Source: Kiritimatiellia bacterium
GTDB taxonomy: Bacteria; Verrucomicrobiota; Kiritimatiellia; RFP12; UBA1067
Direction: 5' to 3'
DNA length: 64,000 nucleotides
Assembly: GCA_017406465.1 (NCBI GenBank)
Contig: JAFQYM010000045.1
Location: 17,183-81,182, forward strand
In this document: piece by piece, positions 39,253 to 47,824 of the stretch
Position numbering within the stretch: position 1 is the stretch's first letter
Layout: each line of letters begins with the position of its first letter
The notes under the pieces: model-generated
Databases searched by the model: none
What the model was told of the DNA's origin: nothing
The model's input: only the letters and a program-made list of their open reading frames with translations
Made by a program: the position numbers and the translations under genes

Positions 39253-40067
39253 AGCACCTTCCCTTCGTAATCGCCTGCGATCCTGACAATCCCCGCCGAG
39301 GCGGAATATCCCGCGCCAAAACCGGCGACTAGAACGCGCAAACCTGGAATGCGCGCGGCGTTGTGCGCGAGTGCAAGCGGAACGGAGCACGAGCCCGGGT
39401 TCTTCAACGCCTCGGGGATCGTCAAAAGCCTATCCTTCAATTCAAGCGCGTCGGCGAGCTGTCGCACCATGTAGGGATTCGCCTGGTGCGGCGCGAAGAA
39501 GTCGGGCGCGGATGTCGACAAGAGGAAATCCTTGAGGAACTTCGACACTTCCGTGGCGACGAAGGAAAAGACCTTGAAGCCGTCCATCTTTATGGGGCCC
39601 TGCGACCCGCAGACAAGCGCCTCGTCCTGGCGCGTGAGAAAGTCGAAACTGCTTGCGCCATCGGGATTCGCGGAGACGACTGTCGCGGTGCAGGCGTCGG
39701 AGAAAATCTTCCCCGTGGCGTGGTCGCTTTCGTCTACAAGCGGAGACTGCACGTCGCCGTCGATGACGAGCGCCTTGCCGCCAAGGTCGGCCGAGAGGCG
39801 CCCCGCGAGATAGAGGGCATACGGATAGGCGCTGCACGCCATCTGGAGGTCGAAGGCGGCAACCGACGGAGGAAGTCCAAGTGATGCGGCGACGCGCACG
39901 GCGAGCGAGGGGAACCTCTCGGGATTCGAGAAAGTCGCCGCTACGACTGCGACGATCCCGTTAGCGCCGACTGCGCGCGCCGACCTTGTCGCGAGGTCCA
40001 CGAGCGATTCGCCGGAGCCGATAGCCGCGGCTACGCGCTCTACTACGACTTCGGGAACGGAAATCAT
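39249..40067 (-). CDS. Short ketosynthase III (FabH-like), N-terminally reduced
   Basis: 272 aa from the ATG at 40067, overlapping the ptsI stop by 4 bp. The thiolase-fold triad is complete: Cys78 in QMACSAYPYA, His194 in FAPHQANPYM, Asn223 in LKNPGSCSVP. The C-terminal VLVAGFGAGYSASAG is also typical. FabH is usually ~320 aa; about 40-50 residues at the N-terminus are absent and no longer in-frame coding extension fits without entering ptsI. It would start an acyl chain by condensing an acyl-CoA with malonyl-ACP, or serve a specialised lipid. Confidence 0.8.
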   Translation of the reverse strand: MISVPEVVVERVAAAIGSGESLVDLATRSARAVGANGIVAVVAATFSNPERFPSLAVRVAASLGLPPSVAAFDLQMACSAYPYALYLAGRLSADLGGKALVIDGDVQSPLVDESDHATGKIFSDACTATVVSANPDGASSFDFLTRQDEALVCGSQGPIKMDGFKVFSFVATEVSKFLKDFLLSTSAPDFFAPHQANPYMVRQLADALELKDRLLTIPEALKNPGSCSVPLALAHNAARIPGLRVLVAGFGAGYSASAGIVRIAGDYEGKVL

Positions 40068-41833
40068 ATCAGTATGTCTTCGAGGTTCGGTATTTTCGCG
40101 GCAAGCCAGGAATGGCAGATGTCGTAAATCTCGTGCGCGGTTTCTCCCGGTGGAACGTTTTCGGGAACGCGCGCATACTCGTCGAGATCCTCGCGCGTAA
40201 GCCGTGCAAGTATCTTTGAAATGAGCGGGATGTAGGTCGGCGACATAGAGAGCGTGTCCACACCCATCGCCGCCCAAAGGACGCCTACTATCGGATCGGC
40301 GGCGGACTCGCCGCAGACGCCTACGCTTATCCCCGCCCGCTTCGCCGCATCAACCGTCATGCGCATAAGCTTGAGCACGGCGGGATTCGTCGGCTGGTAG
40401 AGGTGGGCGACCGACTCGTTGCCGCGGTCGGCAGCCATCGTGTACTGCACGAGGTCGTTTGTGCCGATCGAGAAGAAGTCGACGTGGCGTGCGAGCTCGT
40501 CGGCATTGAGCGCAGCCGACGGCACCTCGATCATCGCGCCTACGCGAATGGAGCGGTCGTAGGGAACGCCTTCGTCGTCGAGCTTCGCCTTGACGTCGTT
40601 GAGCACCATCGAGGACGCAACGAGTTCGTCTACGCAGCTGATCATCGGGTAAAGTATCGAGACTTGCCCGTAGGCGGACGCCCGCAGGATTGCCCTGAGC
40701 TGCGTACGAAAGACGTCGCGATGCGAAAGGAGATAGCGTATCGATCGGTTGCCGAGAAAGGGATTTGCCTCCTTCGAGGATATTCCCCTGACGAGCTTGT
40801 CGCCGCCGATGTCGAGAGTACGAATCGTTATCGCGCCCCCGTTGGGAAGAGTAGCGGCAAACTTCGCCGCATCGCGGTAGGCGGCAAACTGCTCCTCCTC
40901 GGTCGGCTCCATCTCGCGGTTGAGCCAGAGGTATTCGCTGCGGTAGAGACCGATGCCGCGAGCGCCCTGCTCGCGAATCCCGGCAAGCGGAACGCCGGGA
41001 TGGATGTTCGCGTATATGGGAACGTCGCCGCCAGACTTGAGAGTCCCTGCCGGCGCACCGCGTGTCGCATCCTCGGTGAGCTCGAGCTGGCGTTCGACGA
41101 GATCGTTGAACTGGCGTATCGTGGACTCGTCGGGGTTGAGCGTCACTGCGCCGTTCGTGCCGTCAAGAAGGACGACTTCTCCCGGCTTCACGCGCGCGGT
41201 GATGTCCACGAGCCCCGTGACGGCCGGGATGGCGAGGGCTCTTGCAAGAAGCGCTACATGGCTCGTCGTGGAGCCACCGTTTGTGGCGAAGCCGAGGACA
41301 AGCTCGCGTGGAAGCTGAACAGTCTCGGAAGGCGTAAGGTCGTCGGCGACGACAATGGACGGCGTCCTTATCTCGATATGGGCGCCGGACGAAAAGCCGG
41401 TGAGCGCCTTGAGGACCCTTCGCTCAATGTCGTCGAGATCGCGCACGCGTTCGCGGAAATACGGGTCGTTCATGCGCTCGAACTGCTGGCGCGCGCCGTT
41501 GGCGGTCTTCCTGACCGCGGCCTCGGCGTTCAGCCGGTCGCGGACCACGTACCCTTTAGTCTCCTCCTTGAGCGCCTCGTCCTCGAGAATCATCAGATGG
41601 CACTCGAACACGCGCACGTCGCTGCGGCCAGTGCGCTGGCGGAGAACGGAGATCAGCGTCTCGAGGTCGCGTTTCGTCTCGACGACGGCGCGCTTAAGGC
41701 GCATCAGCTCGTCGTCCACGCGGTCCCTCTCGACGAGATACTCCGGGACGGGCACCTGCCCGTCGCCTCGGTACACGAAGACTGGACCGGACGCGAAGCC
41801 TCGCGCGGTAGCCAGTCCCGCAATCGTCGTCAT
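40064..41833 (-). CDS. ptsI: Phosphoenolpyruvate-protein phosphotransferase (PTS enzyme I)
   Basis: 589 aa from the ATG at 41833, 7 nt after the ptsH stop; an ATG at 41851 overlapping ptsH is an alternative. Phospho-histidine His192 is in GGSTTSHVALLARALAIPAV. The PEP-binding barrel has RTLDIGGDK, GNRSIRYLLSH, MIEVPSA, FSIGTNDLVQYTMAADRGNE and GVCGESAADP. It moves phosphate from PEP to HPr. ptsH and hprK lie upstream, but no EIIA, EIIB or EIIC is in the window, so the system may be regulatory more than transporting. Confidence 0.95.
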   Translation of the reverse strand: MTTIAGLATARGFASGPVFVYRGDGQVPVPEYLVERDRVDDELMRLKRAVVETKRDLETLISVLRQRTGRSDVRVFECHLMILEDEALKEETKGYVVRDRLNAEAAVRKTANGARQQFERMNDPYFRERVRDLDDIERRVLKALTGFSSGAHIEIRTPSIVVADDLTPSETVQLPRELVLGFATNGGSTTSHVALLARALAIPAVTGLVDITARVKPGEVVLLDGTNGAVTLNPDESTIRQFNDLVERQLELTEDATRGAPAGTLKSGGDVPIYANIHPGVPLAGIREQGARGIGLYRSEYLWLNREMEPTEEEQFAAYRDAAKFAATLPNGGAITIRTLDIGGDKLVRGISSKEANPFLGNRSIRYLLSHRDVFRTQLRAILRASAYGQVSILYPMISCVDELVASSMVLNDVKAKLDDEGVPYDRSIRVGAMIEVPSAALNADELARHVDFFSIGTNDLVQYTMAADRGNESVAHLYQPTNPAVLKLMRMTVDAAKRAGISVGVCGESAADPIVGVLWAAMGVDTLSMSPTYIPLISKILARLTREDLDEYARVPENVPPGETAHEIYDICHSWLAAKIPNLEDILI

Positions 41834-41840
41834 TGGAGCC

Positions 41841-42128
41841 TTACTGCTCATCAGGAATGTCGAACTTGCGTCCGACGAGCGCCTCAAGCTCGTCAAGGAC
41901 CTCGGCGGCCTGCGGGCCGGAGGCCGTGACCTTCAGTACGGTTCCGCACGTCGCCTCGAGCGTCATGAGGGCCATGATCGACTTGCCGGAGACGACGTTG
42001 CCGTCCTTCTCGACTTCGACGCTGGCGTCGTATCGGCTCGCGACCTTGGCGAAAAGCCCGGCCGGCCTGACGTGCATCCCGTACCTGTTGAGCAGGGTCA
42101 GCTCCCTTGTCATCTTCCCTTCTGCCAT
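41841..42128 (-). CDS. ptsH: Phosphocarrier protein HPr
   Basis: 95 aa from the ATG at 42128 with GGGGA upstream. His19 in RYGMHVRPAG is the EI-dependent phosphorylation site and Ser50 in SGKSIMALM is the site used by HPr kinase. The start is a few residues longer than usual. It sits 16 bp after hprK and 7 bp before ptsI, a compact PTS control unit. Confidence 0.95.
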   Translation of the reverse strand: MAEGKMTRELTLLNRYGMHVRPAGLFAKVASRYDASVEVEKDGNVVSGKSIMALMTLEATCGTVLKVTASGPQAAEVLDELEALVGRKFDIPDEQ

Positions 42129-42144
42129 TTGCGTTCCCCTTTTT

Positions 42145-43131
42145 TTACCGCTTGGATAGAGCGCCGTCCGCCCGCCGACGGAGTCGCTCGGAAAGTTCAC
42201 CTACCGGGTCCTGCCCGGCGATTATAAGCTTCTGCTGCTGGGCGGCCGTCTCGACCAGGTTCACGAGGTCCCGGCCCTCGCTCACCGGCATGATCAAGTG
42301 CGGCACGTCCACGCCGAGTATGTTCGTGTACATGCGGCGCTGGCCCACCCTGTCGATCTCGCCCTCGATGTCCTTGAGCCGCTTGAAAGTCACGACGAGC
42401 TGAAGCTGCTTCTCGCCGCGGACGGCGTTTATGCCGAAGACACTTGCAACGTGTATTATGCCGATGCCGCGGATCTCCATGAAGCCGGCGGTGGACTCGA
42501 ACGACGACCCGTAGAGGATGTCGTTTGCGACGTCCTTCCGTATGCACGTGAGATCGTCCGCGACGAGCGCATGGCCGCGCTTGATGAGGCCAAGCGCCGT
42601 CTCGCTCTTGCCCATCCCTGGATCGCCTTCGAAGAACACGCCGAGACCGCACACCTCGACCATCGTCCCGTAGAGCGAGGTCTTCGGCGCGCACAGCCGT
42701 TCCATGACAAAAGCGCTGTGGTGCATCAGCTCACGGGTCTTCAGCGCCGACGACATCACGATGGCGCCCGCCTCCTCGGCGAGGCGCATGACGTCGCGGC
42801 GTGGCTTGTGCCCGTTCGTGTAGATAATGCAGAACGCCTTGTGATCGAAGAGGGCGCGTATGCGCGCAAGGCGATCTTCATCGGAAAGCGAGCGCAGATA
42901 CGCTATCTCGGCATTGCCGAAAAGCTGCATCCGCCGCCACGCGAAGTGCTCGAAGAAGCCCGTAAGGGCAAGCCCCGGCCTGTTGACCATGGGCCTTTCG
43001 ACTTCGCGCGAAAGCCTGTCGCCGCCCACGACAACCGAAAGGCGAAGCCGATCCGCGCCGACTTTCAGGAAGTCGGCGAAGGTGATCTTCGCAGAACGGG
43101 AGAGCGTGGATGACGGCAGGCGCTTCATCAT
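42145..43131 (-). CDS. hprK: HPr kinase/phosphorylase
   Basis: 328 aa. The P-loop is EGDPGMGKSETAL (168-180) and the capping His lies in LMHHSAFVMERL (~135-146). The C-terminal signature ILGVDVPHLIMPVSEGRDL is clear. It phosphorylates and dephosphorylates Ser50 of HPr in response to metabolic state, a form of carbon control in Firmicutes and a link of PTS to other functions in Gram-negatives. It follows hpf by 8 bp, as in the proteobacterial lptB-hpf-PTS region. Confidence 0.93.
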   Translation of the reverse strand: MMKRLPSSTLSRSAKITFADFLKVGADRLRLSVVVGGDRLSREVERPMVNRPGLALTGFFEHFAWRRMQLFGNAEIAYLRSLSDEDRLARIRALFDHKAFCIIYTNGHKPRRDVMRLAEEAGAIVMSSALKTRELMHHSAFVMERLCAPKTSLYGTMVEVCGLGVFFEGDPGMGKSETALGLIKRGHALVADDLTCIRKDVANDILYGSSFESTAGFMEIRGIGIIHVASVFGINAVRGEKQLQLVVTFKRLKDIEGEIDRVGQRRMYTNILGVDVPHLIMPVSEGRDLVNLVETAAQQQKLIIAGQDPVGELSERLRRRADGALSKR

Positions 43132-43139
43132 CTTTCCGA

Positions 43140-43475
43140 TCAGTTCTTGGCCGACGCCGCACGCTGCTTGCGGACGGCGCCCTTGCGCGCCTTCACGCGC
43201 ATCCTCAGGAGCTGGCGCTCGGCGCGCGCCGCGGCGGCGTCGATGACGCCCTTCCCGCTCTCGGAAAACTCCTTCGCGCCGACAGCGACCTCACCGAGGC
43301 GGTTCGCGACGACTTCGGCCATGTACATGTGCTTCTTGACATCGACGTCGATGACGATGGCGACCTTCGTCACCTTAGGAAATTTCTCCTTCAGCTTGGC
43401 CATGCGGGTCTCCGCATATTCCTTCAGCGACTCAATCTTCACGTCGCTGTGCCTCATCGTAACTTCTATGCTCAT
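43140..43475 (-). CDS. hpf: Ribosome hibernation-promoting factor (HPF/RaiA, short form)
   Basis: 111 aa starting MSIEVTMRHSDVKIESLKEY with the fold sequence of short HPF (ATRMAKLKEKFPKVTKV, VDVDVKKHMYMAEVV). The C-terminal ~25 residues are strongly basic (RVKARKGAVRKQRAASAKN) and could add rRNA contacts. It binds in the 30S decoding channel of idle ribosomes. AAGGAGA lies upstream of the ATG. The gap to hprK is 8 bp. Confidence 0.9.
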   Translation of the reverse strand: MSIEVTMRHSDVKIESLKEYAETRMAKLKEKFPKVTKVAIVIDVDVKKHMYMAEVVANRLGEVAVGAKEFSESGKGVIDAAAARAERQLLRMRVKARKGAVRKQRAASAKN

Positions 43476-43528
43476 GTTCTGTCTCCTTTCCTTTGGTTTC
43501 TGTATCTAACTAAAAAATTGTTTGATTT

Positions 43529-43630
43529 CCAACTCTTCAACTTTTCAACCATTCAACCATTCAACTTTTCAACTATTCAACTATTCAACTATTCAACTTT
43601 TCAACTATTCAACTATTCAACTATTCAACT
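43529..43630. repeat. ATTCAACT octamer array between lptB and hpf
   Basis: About 12 units of eight bases, ATTCAACT with variants TTTCAACT and ATTCAACC, read on the plus strand. It nearly fills the 160-bp gap between the lptB stop and the hpf start, so it is transcribed between them if they share a transcript. The CAACT core is shared with repeats at 233-322 and 18400-18456. Confidence 0.9.
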
Positions 43631-43636
43631 CTCTTA

Positions 43637-44428
43637 CTACATCCTGAACCCATCGCCAAGATACCTCGCCTTGACCTCTGGGTCGTTCACAAGTTCCGCG
43701 GTGCGACCCTCCTTGAGAAGCCGGCCGTTGTAGACCATGTATGCGCGGTCGACTACCGACAGGGTCTCGCGCACATTGTGGTCGGTTATTATGATTCCGA
43801 GGCCCTGCTTGGCAAGCCGCCTCACGATGTCCTGTATCTCGTTCACGCTCAGGGGGTCGACGCCTGCGAACGGCTCGTCGAGCATCAGGATCGCCGGGTT
43901 CCTGACGAGGGCGCGGGCTATCTCCAGCTTGCGCCGCTCGCCGCCGGAAAGCGTGTAGGCGGGCTGTTTCGCCACCTTCATGAGGTCAAACGGGGACAAC
44001 AGCTCCTCGGCCCTCGCCTTGCGCTCCTTCCGCGACATGGGCAATGTCTCGAGAATCGCCATCACGTTTTCCCACACCGTGAGCTTGCGGAAGATCGACG
44101 CCTCCTGTGCGAGATAGCCAAGCCCCTTCCTCGCGCGCATGAACACCGGAAGCCGCGTTATGTCCTCGCCGCGGAAAACTACGCTCCCCGCATCCGGCTT
44201 GACGAGCCCGACGACCATGTAGAACGTCGTCGTCTTGCCGGCGCCGTTAGGTCCGAGAAGCCCCACGATCTCGCCGCACGAGCAGCAGACGTCCATGCCG
44301 TTCACCACGGTGCGGTCGCCGTATGCCTTGACGAGACCGGATGCGCGCAGGTCCGGCTCGACGGCCGTCTTGGCCACAGCTTCCTCCGCCATCTCGTTCA
44401 TGGCCTTTGTCACTAGGTCTTCCATCAT
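43637..44428 (-). CDS. lptB: LPS export ABC transporter ATP-binding protein
   Basis: 263 aa from the ATG at 44428, overlapping the upstream stop by 4 bp. Walker A GPNGAGKTTTFYM, Q-loop YLAQEASIFRKLTV, signature LSGGERRKLEIARAL and Walker B ILMLDEPFAGVDPLS are complete, and it ends YLGDGFRM, the typical LptB tail. It powers LPS extraction from the inner membrane with LptF and LptG. The first ~27 residues are an extension ahead of the usual start. Confidence 0.95.
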   Translation of the reverse strand: MMEDLVTKAMNEMAEEAVAKTAVEPDLRASGLVKAYGDRTVVNGMDVCCSCGEIVGLLGPNGAGKTTTFYMVVGLVKPDAGSVVFRGEDITRLPVFMRARKGLGYLAQEASIFRKLTVWENVMAILETLPMSRKERKARAEELLSPFDLMKVAKQPAYTLSGGERRKLEIARALVRNPAILMLDEPFAGVDPLSVNEIQDIVRRLAKQGLGIIITDHNVRETLSVVDRAYMVYNGRLLKEGRTAELVNDPEVKARYLGDGFRM

Positions 44429-45384
44429 TTCACCGCCTGTCCAATGAAGTCGTCCATCCCGCCCGAGACACCGTCGACGGTCAGCGTCGAACCCTCGACC
44501 TCGACCTGCTCGGAATCGAGCCAAAACGAAATCTTCCTGCCCTCGACGTCGCTGTGCCGACGACCGTCGTCCGCGAGCTTCGCCGGCTTCCCCGGCTCTC
44601 CGTACATCGTCACGCGGCCGAGGGACTTGACGTAGGCCGCGCGAGGGCAGCTGCCGGAACGTGTTCCGTTCGTCACCACGACGGAGCCGTCGGCCACGAT
44701 GCGCTTCAGGGAATTCGTGCCGTCGAGAAAGGCGTAGAGCATGTCCGCCCCGAGCGAATACTCGGAATCCGCAACGCGCACTGCGCCATCGAACAGCACG
44801 ACTCCGTCCTTGCGGTCGAAGTCTGTGCGCCTCGCCGCTATCTCTGCGTCGCGCTTTGCGTTCTTGCCGCCGCCGCCAACTATCGCCTTCGTGTCGAACT
44901 TTTGGTCCTTGACCCTAATCTTGGTATTTGCGTATATTGTAACGAATTCTTCCTCGAAAGAAAAGTAGATTCCGTCGCCTTCCACTTCGTTGCCGAGGTA
45001 GAACGCCTTGGCGTGGCCCTCAACCCACCCCGACTTCGTTGTCCTGTCTATGACGCAGTTGTCCGCCTCGACACGCGCCTCAACGACGCCATTCGTCGAG
45101 AACTGCGTTACGACGACCTCGGTGCCCCATATCATTCCCACTTCGAGAAACACCTGCGCCTTCTTCGCCGTCACAGACGCCTTCACCGATCCGTCGGGAT
45201 GCCGCTCGATGGGAATCGTAACGTCCGTCGCCGGCTCGTCGATGCGCGCGACGCACGAGGTGTAGGCGGCCTGCAGGCGCTCAGCCTCGCGCGACAGCAC
45301 CTCGCGCTTCGCGAGCCAGTCATCCGACTTGAACGCGAACGCGGCGGCAGGCGCCATCACGAGTGCTATCAGGACCTTTCTCAA
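44425..45384 (-). CDS. LptA/LptC-like LPS transport protein, TTG start
   Basis: 319 aa from a TTG at 45384, chosen because GGAG lies 9 nt upstream and a signal peptide (RKVLIALVMAPAAAFA) starts at once; TTG at 45399 is the alternative and no ATG comes before the signal core. The body is beta-strand rich, in the OstA/LptA jelly-roll style (VEARVEADNCVIDRTT, VEGHAKAFYLGNEVEGDGI, KKAQVFLEV). It sits between kdsA and lptB where lptC and lptA are found in Proteobacteria; at this length it may combine both roles in the periplasmic bridge. Confidence 0.75.
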   Translation of the reverse strand: MRKVLIALVMAPAAAFAFKSDDWLAKREVLSREAERLQAAYTSCVARIDEPATDVTIPIERHPDGSVKASVTAKKAQVFLEVGMIWGTEVVVTQFSTNGVVEARVEADNCVIDRTTKSGWVEGHAKAFYLGNEVEGDGIYFSFEEEFVTIYANTKIRVKDQKFDTKAIVGGGGKNAKRDAEIAARRTDFDRKDGVVLFDGAVRVADSEYSLGADMLYAFLDGTNSLKRIVADGSVVVTNGTRSGSCPRAAYVKSLGRVTMYGEPGKPAKLADDGRRHSDVEGRKISFWLDSEQVEVEGSTLTVDGVSGGMDDFIGQAVK

Positions 45385-45406
45385 GCCGATGGACTCCAAT
45401 CTGCGC

Positions 45407-46228
45407 TCACGCGCCTTTTACGACCTTGTGGATGGCGAGGAGCGTCTTCCACAGCTTCTCGACCTCGGAGAACTTGATTGCGTTCGCGGCGTCGGACTTC
45501 GCGACCTTCGGGTTCACGTGCGTCTCCATGAAGACGCCGTCGACGCCCGTCGCGACCGCGGCGCGAGCGAGCGCAGGCGCGTACTTGCCGTCGCCGCCAG
45601 AGCCGGTGCCAAGGCCGCCCGGCCTCTGCACCGAGTGCGTCGCATCCATCACGACGGGATAGCCGAGTTCGCGCATCACGAGAAGCGAACGCATGTCGGC
45701 GACGAGATTGTGGTAGCCGAAGCTGGCGCCGCGCTCGCACAGGACGATGCGCCTGTTGCCGGTCGACTCGATCTTGCGAATCACCTGCGACATGTCCTCG
45801 GGGGCCATGAACTGGCCCTTCTTGACGTTGACAACCGCGCCTGTCTCGCCGGCCGCGACGACGAGGTCTGTCTGCCGCGCGAGGAACGCGGGGATCTGCA
45901 GCACGTCGCAGACCTCCGCGACGACCTTGCACTGCCACGGCTCGTGGACGTCTGTGAGAACGGGAACGTCGAACTTCGCGCGGATCTCGGAGAGGATCTC
46001 GAGCCCCTTCTCGATGCCGGGGCCGCGGTAGGAATCGACGCTCGTGCGGTTCGCCTTGTCGAAGCTCGCCTTGAAGATGTAGCCGACCTTGAGCTTCCGC
46101 GCAAGGGACGAAAGCCGCCTCGCGAGGTCAAGCGCCATTTCGCGCGATTCTATGACGCACGGCCCCGCTATGAAAACGAGTCCTCCGTCGCCGAACGCAA
46201 CACCCTTGTCGACAGGAATTTTCTTCAT
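45407..46228 (-). CDS. kdsA: 3-deoxy-8-phosphooctulonate synthase (KDO 8-P synthase)
   Basis: 273 aa. FIAGPCVIESR, the TIM-barrel blocks YIFKASFDKANRTS, VLTDVHEPWQC, IPAFLARQTDLVVAAGETGA, CERGASFGYHNLV and VMDATHSVQRPGG are all present. It condenses PEP with arabinose 5-phosphate to make the KDO precursor of LPS inner core. First gene of the run toward lptB; its ATG is 6 nt from a TATAAT box. Confidence 0.96.
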   Translation of the reverse strand: MKKIPVDKGVAFGDGGLVFIAGPCVIESREMALDLARRLSSLARKLKVGYIFKASFDKANRTSVDSYRGPGIEKGLEILSEIRAKFDVPVLTDVHEPWQCKVVAEVCDVLQIPAFLARQTDLVVAAGETGAVVNVKKGQFMAPEDMSQVIRKIESTGNRRIVLCERGASFGYHNLVADMRSLLVMRELGYPVVMDATHSVQRPGGLGTGSGGDGKYAPALARAAVATGVDGVFMETHVNPKVAKSDAANAIKFSEVEKLWKTLLAIHKVVKGA

Positions 46229-46234
46229 GTTGAT

Positions 46235-46240
46235 ATTATA
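46235..46240 (-). promoter_or_regulatory. Extended -10 promoter of kdsA
   Basis: TGG-TATAAT on the minus strand, 6 nt before the ATG at 46228, in the 27-bp gap after the GH20 stop. Confidence 0.65.
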
Positions 46241-46255
46241 CCATAATCGACGGGA

Positions 46256-47800
46256 CTATTCGAGCGGAGCGCAGTTAACGCCGTGGCGGACGAGCCAGCT
46301 CCTCTGCGCTGCGGCGCGCTTCTTGAAGTCCGCGAAGCCGGGCTTCGCCTCTCCGAGCCAGAACACCTCGGAAAGCGCGAGCATGCGCGGCCACGCCTTC
46401 CATTCAAGGTCGTATTCGTTCCAGGTATACTCGGTCCAGTTGTTGCCCTGGCCACCGAGGATATGCGCCTTGGCATTGTCGGGAACGCCCGCGCACGGAT
46501 CGAACGAGTAGCACCGCTCAAGCGTCACCTTGCCGCCGATGTAGAAGAACGGATCTTCCTTGAGCCCCTGTCCGTAGTCAAGGTAGCAATAGCTGCACGG
46601 CGTCATCACTACGTCGTGCCCGCGCGTCGCAGCCGCCGCGCCCGAGACGAGCTCGTGTCCCGCGCCGCTGCGGCTCTCGCGCCAACTCATGCCCATCGCG
46701 CTCTTCGGAATGTCGCCGAGAAGATACTCGTCCCAGCCAAGCGTTCGCTTGCCCCTGTCGGCGAGGAACTTCACGAAATGACGCGTGATCCACGGCTGGA
46801 GCCCGTGGTGGTCGCCAAGGCCTTCCTTCTTGATCCTCTCCTGGCACTTGGGGCACGACTGCCAGCGGACCTGCGGGCACTCGTCGCCGCCGATATGCAC
46901 GACATCGCCGGGAAACACCTTGCACACCCAGTCGACGACGTTCTCCATGAACTTTATCGCCTCGTCGTTGCCAAGGCAGAGGACGTCCTTCTCGATGCCC
47001 CACACTAGGCGCGGCTCGCGGGCGGCGAGATTCTCGGGACGGCAGGCGAACTGCGGATATGCCGCGAGCGCAGCGTAGACATGGCCGGGAAGTTCGATCT
47101 CGGGAACGACCTGAATGTGCCTCTCTGCGGCGTAGGCGACGATTTCCCTTAGGTCCGCCTCGGTGTAGTAGTACGGCCCGTACTTTACGCCATTGAGCTT
47201 GGCGGCGTCCTCCTTCGTGCCGGTGTAGGCCTTCTCGCCGTGCCTCGGACTCGCCGAACGCACCGCGCCGTACTTCACGAGGTCGGGATAGCCGGGAACA
47301 TCCACGCGCCAACCCTGGTCCTCCGTGAGATGCCAGTGGAAGCGGTTGAGCTTGTAGCGCGCCATAAGGTCGAGAATCGACTTGACGGTCTCCTTGCCGA
47401 AGAAGTGGCGGCACTCGTCGAGGTGGAAGCCGCGCCAGCTGTAGCGCGGCGAGTCCTCGATCTCGACACACGGAACCTTCGCGCCATCCTTGCCGTCCTT
47501 CACGGCAAGTTGCTTCAGCGTCTCAAGCGCGTAAAAGCGACCGGCATCGTCGGACGAGACGACCTTTATTCCGTCCTTCGCGACGGAAAGCCGATAGCCC
47601 TCCTTCGGAATCGCGGCGTCAGACTCGAACTTCGCCTGAGCGGCGGCATAGCCCTTGCACACGAATTCCCCCTCGCCCAAGGCCATCTTACGCGGCGCGG
47701 GTATGATCTGTGGAACATCGGCCGCAAAAGCGGCAGCGCAAGACAAGACGGCTGTCGTCATGGCGACTGTCGCAAGGCGGGAGCAATGCACTATCTTCAT
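46256..47800 (-). CDS. Secreted beta-N-acetylhexosaminidase, GH20
   Basis: 514 aa with a signal peptide ending near AAAFAA. An N-terminal GH20b domain (~28-118) precedes the catalytic barrel, which opens YSWRGFHLDECRHFFGKETV. RFHWHLTEDQGWR and the catalytic pair Asp306-Glu307 in VVHIGGDECPQVRW are classic GH20. It removes terminal GlcNAc or GalNAc from glycans by substrate-assisted catalysis. An AGGAG site precedes the start and the gene is 24 bp after panB, so it may share that transcript. Confidence 0.92.
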   Translation of the reverse strand: MKIVHCSRLATVAMTTAVLSCAAAFAADVPQIIPAPRKMALGEGEFVCKGYAAAQAKFESDAAIPKEGYRLSVAKDGIKVVSSDDAGRFYALETLKQLAVKDGKDGAKVPCVEIEDSPRYSWRGFHLDECRHFFGKETVKSILDLMARYKLNRFHWHLTEDQGWRVDVPGYPDLVKYGAVRSASPRHGEKAYTGTKEDAAKLNGVKYGPYYYTEADLREIVAYAAERHIQVVPEIELPGHVYAALAAYPQFACRPENLAAREPRLVWGIEKDVLCLGNDEAIKFMENVVDWVCKVFPGDVVHIGGDECPQVRWQSCPKCQERIKKEGLGDHHGLQPWITRHFVKFLADRGKRTLGWDEYLLGDIPKSAMGMSWRESRSGAGHELVSGAAAATRGHDVVMTPCSYCYLDYGQGLKEDPFFYIGGKVTLERCYSFDPCAGVPDNAKAHILGGQGNNWTEYTWNEYDLEWKAWPRMLALSEVFWLGEAKPGFADFKKRAAAQRSWLVRHGVNCAPLE

Positions 47801-47824
47801 GGCTTTTCTCCTGTGTGGTTTATG

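Noticed and set aside
43529..43630. Possible CRISPR array
   Set aside because: The units are 8 bp with no spacers and no cas genes nearby; it is a simple tandem repeat.
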